Below are positions 57,710 to 64,000 of a stretch of 64,000 bases of DNA, piece after piece (position 1 is the stretch's first letter; each line of letters opens with the position of its first letter). The stretch comes from Hemileia vastatrix (Eukaryota > Basidiomycota > Pucciniomycetes > Pucciniales > Zaghouaniaceae), in NCBI GenBank assembly GCA_030280995.1, contig JASXTE010000005.1, forward strand, positions 19,747,501-19,811,500, in the 5' to 3' direction. The notes beneath the pieces are model-generated. The model saw nothing but the letters and a program-made list of their open reading frames with translations, was not told the origin of the DNA and did not search any database. Made by a program: the position numbers and the translations under genes.

Positions 57710-58822
57710 TATTGGTGCGGTTTTCTAGAAGGTGGAAGAAGAAAGAAGAAAAAAGGAGAAAGGGACACAAGAAGACAAAGAATGGAAAGAGGAAAAGAGG
57801 GAAGGATGCAAATAAGGGGAAAAAGGATCTAATATATAAGGTGAGTAGTCTTAATATTATTGTAATGTAAGTATTTTGATTTCAATGCGCAGCAGTCAAG
57901 TATTATAGTTTAATATTCTTACCGCAACCTTAAGATTTGTATATAGTATTTATTTATTTTATTTCAACTAAAATGTATTACTAGTTAAAAGAAAAAGAAT
58001 CAATACGTGTATAAAAAATATATAAGTGTAAGTAAATTGTAAATATGTAAGTGATGCAGCTGAAGGGGGTTCCCAAGGCCCTTATATAGCCAAGGGGCCC
58101 TCTGAAGCGCCACAAAAGTAAATACAATAATTTATGAGTAAATGTAAGGGGTGAGAAATCAAAAATGTACTAATTTGTTAAAATGCAGTAGTCAATATTT
58201 CACCAGTATTAATTCCCCCTGGATATTACGCATAAATAAGTACAAGACATATAAAAAATAACTAATGTAATTTAAAATAATTATTATGCAGTACTATTTT
58301 AAAGTGGAATGTAATTTATTACTATTTTAATTCATACAATTAATATAAGTAATTATTTTAGATTAAAATATGAGTATGTAATTAGTTTAAATGTTTTAAT
58401 AAATTTAATTACATAATTTTGAGCCACAGAAGCGCCCAAAAATCAGGGTTAAAAATGTATAAATTATTATAAGGGTCTAATAATTAATTAATATTATTAT
58501 AAGTCAACATTTTGTCTTATAAGTATAATATAATATTATAATTAATTAATTATTATTTTAAAATTATTTAAATACATAAAAATGCGCCCAATTTTTATAG
58601 AATATAATATAATTTATGTTTATTTTAATAGTATATAATTAATAACATAATAAAATAAATATAACCCTTATTTTAATTTTATTTAATAAGGTAATTTGTA
58701 CTTAATTTTATTATGCAATAAAATATTAATTTATATAAATAAAAAGCATAAATTTTCGCCCTCTTTCAGGTCCAATGACTTAACATAAGTTTTACTGGGC
58801 TCCTGGTACAGCCTGGCTGACA
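57710..58822 (-). repeat. Gypsy C 3' LTR (about 1.1 kb)
   Basis: Right end GCCTGGCTGACA at 58822 is clear. Shared LTR blocks include GCTGAAGGGGGTTCCCAAGG and CTCTGAAGCGCCACAAAA. The left edge lacks the first 50 or so bases seen in the gypsy A LTR and joins CTCCCTC of another element, suggesting a deletion junction near 57710. Confidence 0.72.
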
Positions 58823-58853
58823 CCCTCACTCTAAAAAAAACAATAAAAAAATG

Positions 58854-61506
58854 CTATGATTTTTTCTTTTTATACTTTTTTAGTAGAGTAGGAAGATTAG
58901 ATATCTCTTTCCCAGGTATCTAAGAATCATATTCAGATGATATATTCGTGAATCTCAATAAGTATTCTGTACCTTTTTCAGCAGTGACTATTCTGTCATT
59001 CAGAATCTTATCAATTTCTGCTGTCTCAGTGATTTCATTAGGGGTTTTCTTTGGTCTTCCCCTCCTTTTTGGAAATAAATCACTATTGGATGTGTAAGGT
59101 TTTAAAAGAGATATTGGAAAAACAGGATGTTTTCTGTCATATGGAGAATACAAAATAACCTCAACTGCATTATCCCCAATCATTCTTCTGACAACAAATG
59201 GACCTACAAATGGGTCTTTCAATTTGTTATTACCTTGTAAATTGAAGTGGACTGTAGAAATCAACACTTCATCACCCTTTTTAAAAGTGTATTCTTTATG
59301 GGATTTGTCCCATATCTTCTTCTCATATTCAAAGGATTTATCAATACATTTTTGAGCATGACTTCTGCAAATTTGTTGCATTTGAAGAAAAGATTTTACA
59401 CCAGGATGTAAATCAAATTTAGGTATTTTATTATTGAGAATTTGGGCAGGAGTATTTGGAACATATCCAAGCCAGAGCTCAAAAGGCTTTCTTTGAGTAA
59501 CAGAATGAACAGTGCTATTATAAGCAAATTCCAACCCAGGAAGTAAGGTAACCCAATCAAGAGTGAATCTGTCATTGTCTTTCGACTCTAGGCCAAAGGC
59601 ACAATACCTTCTTATCATGTCCTCTAAAGTCTGAATCATTCTTTCAGCTAATCCATCAGTCTGAGGGTGATGGGCAGCAGAAAGTTTCAGATCACAACCA
59701 CAAACATCCATCAGAGACATCCAAAATTCAGAAGTAAATTTAGGGTCTGTTTCAGAGATTATGGCTTTAGGAAAACCAGAATTATTAAAAATATGAGACA
59801 ACCATAAGAAGGCGAATTCTTTAGTGGAAACATCCTTGTGAGTTGGGATAAATTTACACATTTTAGTGAATCTGTCCACAATAACCCAACAAGAGTTATA
59901 ACTGTCTTTACCAGCAATGGGTAATCCTGTTACAAAATCCATGTTTATTATATGCCATGGTGCATCAGGAGGTTCAATATGTTGAATTAATACAGCTCTT
60001 TTACCAGTCAATCTTTTTGATTTTTGGCAAGAATCACAAGATTCAACATATAATTTGGTGTCTTCAGACATATTAACCCACCAAGCAGTATTTTTAATTC
60101 TGATCATTGTTTTTTCAAGATCAAAATGTCCAGCCAATATGTCATCATGACAAATTTTCAAGATGATCTCTTTCATAGAGGGAGGAACAACAATAACATT
60201 ATTCAACTTTCTTATATAATATAGATATCCCTCATCAATTGAAAATTTACCTTTTTCCAAAGCCTTCTGGTACTTTGGTGGAAGGGTTATAATTAATGCT
60301 TGTATTGAAGCATTCTTAGGATCATTTAATATGGTGCAAAACTTTTTTAAGTCAGTTTCCTTATCATATGCATCCAGAATAAGCTGTAATAGCTCCTCCT
60401 CCATATCAACCACATATATTGCATGAATATGAATAATTTCATCCTCAGTGTCATAAGCAGGATTAGAGTCATCATTTGGTAAAGGTAACCTTGATAAAAT
60501 ATTCACATTTGAGTGAACAATACCAGCCCTATGAATAATTTTCATTCTCCCTCTGTACTCTTGAAAAGCTAACTTCCATCTGAACATATGTCTGTTAGGT
60601 GTTTTCAAGTTTAAAAGGGATTTAACTGCACTGCAGTCAGTGACAAGTTCAAATTTCTGGTCATCTAGGTAGTAATGTAGCTTCTCTAGAGCCCACACTA
60701 CAGCTAAACATTCCAGTTGAGTAGCACCATATTTCAATTCACTATTTCTCAAGGTTCTTGAATTATAACAAATTACTACTTCTGATACTTTATCATTCAT
60801 CACTTGTTTTTGATGGAGGGCAGCACCTAGACCAATAAAACTGGAATCAGTGTACAAAACAAATGGTTGATTAAAGTCAGGTAAAGCAAGAATTGGTGCT
60901 GACATCAAACAGTGTTTCATAGTGTCAAAGGCTCTTTATCTTTTACTATTCCAGAAAAAAGCAGCATCCTTTCTAGTTAATTGGGTAAGGGGTAAAGCTA
61001 TGACTTGGTAATTTTTAATATACTGTCTATAGTATCCACACATTCCCAAAAAACTCTGGAGCTCTCTAGCTGTAGTAGGAGCCTTCACCTGTTGTATGGC
61101 TGCCACTTTGTTTTGGTCAACACATATCTGTAACCCTGAAACAACATGACCAAGAACTTTTAAAGAATGGAAACCAAATTTACATTTCTTCAAAGCAAGT
61201 GTCATGTTTATTTCATCCATTTTCTGGAACACTTTACACAGGTGGTTAAGATGGTACTCAAATGTTTTTGAGAATATAATGATATCATAAATATAAACCA
61301 TCAGCCGTCCTTCAATTATCTCTTGATGGAATGTGTTATCCATAACTTTTTGGAAAACTTAAGGGGCATTTTTAGGGCCAAATGGCATCCTAACATACTT
61401 ATAAATACCCATATGAGTAGCAATCATCAGAAAATTTTGAGAATTTTTCTCATCAGGTACCTGGTGATATCCCTTGTTACCATCCAAACAGCTGATATAT
61501 TTAGCA
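58854..61506 (-). pseudogene. Gypsy C RT (part), RNase H, integrase and chromodomain-like end
   Basis: From 61506 down: RT with MGIYKYVRMPFGPKNAP, the palm box reading YIYDIIIFS instead of YIDDIIVFS (first catalytic Asp lost), and KKCKFGFHSLKVLGHVVSG. RNase H shows FVLYTDSSFIGLGAAL and the integrase finger YVESCDSCQKSKRLTGK. The core has NMDFVTGLPIAGK, ETDPKFTSEFW (usual Asp-Arg changed upstream) and DGLAERMIQTLEDM. It ends with EIDKILNDRI, GTEYLLRF and, after a TAG for Trp at 58920-58922, IPGKEISNLPTLLKKY. Other stops: TAA near 60935 (Gln expected) and near 61360. Confidence 0.9.
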
Positions 61507-61511
61507 CCCTG

Positions 61512-62319
61512 TGTCACCGGACGACCTATGCACAAGGTTGAGGGTGTTCCTGAAAGTGAGATGAGGGATAAAGTTTAGAGACTTCCTTGAAGCACAGAGG
61601 AATTGTTCAAGGAAGTGATTCAAAGATGACTCCAAGGAAGAGCTACTTCTTCGAGTTATATTCAAGAAGAATCTTAATAAATTTTAAGGTAATACTAATA
61701 TTTTTAGAATCTCACAAAGGGTTGTAACACTCAACAATCAAAGATTTGAATTTCGAAATGATTATTGAGGGAAAAAAGGAAATGTATAATAACAATGATT
61801 TAACTTGCAGTTTTACCACTATTAACTATAATACATTTTATAATTTAGTTCTAAAGAGACATCACACCAGAATCCAACCCCTTTTATATCTATTACTCCT
61901 CCTCGCATTGACCTCATACCCATCCATCAATCCGCACACCACAGACCACCAAAATTACACGCGTTACACCTGGACCCTCCTCACTAACATCTGTTAACCC
62001 CTTAATCCTCTGCTACTCATTCCGTCCATGCTCACTCCCCCCTTTTTAATAACCCACAGATATTTAATAAAACCTTTTAATGGAATATTGCATTAACTAT
62101 TGCGCTGTGCGTTGCTTATCGAAGAAAAGCCTAAACACAATTTTGAGAATTGGCTAATTTAGATTTAAATTTTAGATTAGCACAGTTGAATAGTGAGTAC
62201 ACAAAGGGAAGTCGCCGTGGCAAGGTAGAAACTCTTTCTGAGCTTCGAGTATGGATTTAGACCTCTGTTTTATTGATTTATGAGCTGCTTTTGCCTCGAG
62301 TGTCATGTGGAGCGTGACA
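61512..62319 (-). mobile_element. Solo LTR of the gypsy D family (808 bp) in gypsy C
   Basis: Starts TGTCACCGGACGACC and ends GTGGAGCGTGACA, which are the reverse complements of the gypsy D LTR ends. Perfect CCCTG duplications flank it (61507-61511 and 62320-62324). It interrupts RT between the LQG and AKY-type positions. Formed by LTR-LTR recombination after a full insertion. Confidence 0.94.
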
Positions 62320-62324
62320 CCCTG

Positions 62325-63250
62325 TAAGGTAGCATGTATAGAGCTAATTCTAGGTAAAGGATAGATATCATAAACAGTATAAGTATTTAGTGCTCTATAA
62401 TCACAACATAACCTGGCTTTATCTTTCTCATAAGAAATCAGGAAAGGCGAGATAACACAGTGTTTAGGTGTTTCAACTACCTTTTCAATAATAATCATTT
62501 TTAGAAGGGTAGAGATATTGTCTTCAATATCTTTTCTCTTTGTGTGAGAAGCAGGATAAGGCTTCCTCTTTAAACTAGGTGGTATATCAGTTAATGGACA
62601 AGACAATGAAAGTTTTATTTCTTCTTTAACTAATCCCAGTTCATGTGACCCATGAGCAAAGGCCATAGGAAAAGATTTTATCAAGTTAATGATGGAATCT
62701 TTATCCTCACCAGAAAGTTGTTCTCCAAAAGAAGCATTGTCAATTTAAGACATAAGGGCATGCATTTCTTTTGTAGATCTTCCTTTATATTGAACCACAG
62801 AATTACATGTGTTCAATTCTGGTTTTAATAATTTTTTAGGGGAGGAAATCTTAAATTTTCTCTTCCCATTCAACCCCATTGTGAAACATTGGTTTGAAGG
62901 ATCCAATTTTATGCCATACTTGGTTAAAATATCATTCCCTACAATAAACCAATTGCTTTAGTTATCATTTTTCATGACTAAAAAATCACAAATAGCTCTT
63001 ACAAAACCATGGTTATATTTAAAAAACACTGTGGCCTTTTATTTACCAAGGGGGACAAAACAGAGCCATAACCTCTCCAGTATTCAGAAATGATAGGCAT
63101 AAGTTTTGATTTATAGTCTTGATCCACTGAAGCAAGTGCTCTTTCAGATACTACCATTCCTCAAGCTCCAGAATCCAGAACAACTTCAATGCAGGTTCCA
63201 TTAATCAAGATTGGTGCCTTGAGAGGGGCAATAACAATTGAGCTATCCTA
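62325..63250 (-). pseudogene. Gypsy C protease and RT N-terminal part
   Basis: The minus strand shows the protease LDSGA near 63170, where a TGA follows Ala in place of Gly, then WRGYGSV. RT starts FPMAFAHGSHELGLVKEE and continues YEKDKARLCCDYRALNTYTVYDIYPLPR, ending at the solo LTR. Frame breaks lie near 62700-63060. The RT finger and palm start look normal apart from Gly-to-Cys in CGDYRAL. Confidence 0.85.
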
Positions 63251-64000
63251 AATGTTCTTTATGATCTCAGCATCCTCAACTGTAGATAAATCATTATTAT
63301 CAACATCAATAGTATTTAAATAATGAATATCCTCTTCCAGCATCAAGATTTCTTGTTGAGATTCATATGAAATATTGCTGGCACAATCACTTGAAGTATC
63401 ATCCAGTGCTATTGTGTCATCAGAATGCTCCTCTGTTTGTTCCACAAGATTAATCTTCTTGTCACAAACATGGCCTTTCTGCCAAGGTTTGTTGCACTTG
63501 AAGCAAGTGTTTGTTGCATACTTTTCAGGTGCAACAGGGGTAGAAGGTTTACCAACTTTTTCCAGAGGTTTCTGTTGGTAATTGGAGGGTTTCTCCAAAG
63601 GGGTTCTAGGAATGAATCTTTTGGAATCATACTTGTTTTTTAGAAGGATCTCATTAAATGTATTAATGAAAGAAGAAGGTACTCTGGAGAACTCAGTCCT
63701 AGCCACTATCAAGTCTCTTGAGGACATTGGTAATTTATAAAGGATCCTGTCCTTCCATAATTAAAACTCCATATTTGGGTCCATTTCCCTCAAGATTTTT
63801 ACAAGTTTCATTAAAAACTCAATAGGTTTATCAGTAGAATAGCTATATCTAGTTTCTTTATCCTGCCTTTGTTGAGCTATCCTAAACTTGGAGCCACCTA
63901 ATTGTGCTTTAATTAATTTCTTCCAATCTTCCCATGAGTATTCATTCCTATCCAGAGAACAGATTCATACCACATTAGGGCTACATTGGTAAACAAAGAA
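63251..64000 (-). pseudogene. Gypsy C Gag, C-terminal part
   Basis: The capsid part (DRILYKLPMSSRDLIVARTE) follows a region read only across frame breaks (WYESVL, then QLGGSKFRIAQQR; a TAA near 63762). Then come FINTFNEILLKNKYDS and the canonical CCHC knuckle CFKCNKPWQKGHVC near 63490, and an acidic tail (TEEHSDDTIALDDTSSDC). It aligns with gypsy A Gag throughout. The N-terminus lies beyond the window. Confidence 0.85.

Larger units (their letters stand above)
57710..64000 (-). mobile_element. Gypsy C: Ty3/gypsy element, runs out of the window
   Basis: Same lineage as gypsies A and B. The 3' LTR is at about 57710-58822; the chromodomain-like end, integrase, RNase H, RT, protease and Gag follow on the minus strand; the 5' LTR lies beyond 64000. 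It is interrupted in RT by a solo LTR of the gypsy D family (61512-62319). Several stops, but its RNase H-integrase frame of 666 codons is the best-preserved of the three. Confidence 0.9.

Overview
This window is eukaryotic and almost certainly fungal. It is strongly AT-rich, has short GT-AG introns (56-105 nt), one intact host gene of the fungal DUF4203/TMEM198-like family, and about 50 kb of nested transposable elements. A decayed TET/JBP-type dioxygenase, PIF/Harbinger relics, Ty3/gypsy chromoviruses and Ty1/copia elements primed by a half initiator-tRNA fit a repeat-swollen basidiomycete, most likely a rust (Pucciniales). That placement is inference; there is no rRNA or marker gene. I see no prokaryotic operon, CRISPR array or tRNA gene.

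Layout. 1-5077: right-hand part of a PIF/Harbinger element, with a broken transposase (+), a three-exon MYB/SANT-like gene (-), and between them a TET/JBP pseudogene and a 93-bp minisatellite. It appears to sit in an LTR fragment (5081-5227), which itself interrupts the 3' LTR of gypsy A. 5228-15086: gypsy A (-), carrying a solo LTR at 7182-8357 in its integrase. 15087-16905: a 1.4-kb T-rich tract and a long (CT)n. 16906-34947: gypsy B (+), whose integrase is split by gypsy D (24174-32626, +), a chromovirus of another family with an extra spliced antisense Zn2Cys6-type reading frame between pol and the 3' LTR. 34948-35986: microsatellites and a 261-bp CACTA-like MITE with palindromic ends. 35987-41264: intact copia-1 (-). 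42598-45735: the five-exon host gene (-). 46250-49480: noncoding sequence with a foldback, a solo copia LTR and a Harbinger-type MITE. 49481-50815: a mariner-like MITE split by a non-autonomous copia element (TRIM). 50840-55921: intact copia-2 (-). 55922-57702: gene-like remnants and an LTR fragment. 57710-64000: gypsy C (-), running out of the window and split by a solo LTR of the gypsy D family.

How it fits together. Gypsies A, B and C are one lineage: LTRs begin TGTCAG and end CTGACA, Gag has a CCHC knuckle, pol runs PR-RT-RNaseH-IN, and a chromodomain-like segment closes it. All three are broken by stops and frameshifts. The two copia elements have full-length open frames, perfect target duplications and, by eye, identical LTRs, so they are the youngest and possibly still active. 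The TRIM shares LTR design and primer site with copia-2 and was probably mobilised by such an element.

Most notable points: the antisense zinc-cluster gene in gypsy D; the stop-codon spectrum of gypsy D (mostly TGA where Arg CGA is expected); the conflict between LTR divergence and nesting order for B and D; and the palindromic-end MITE. All comparisons were made by eye without alignment software.
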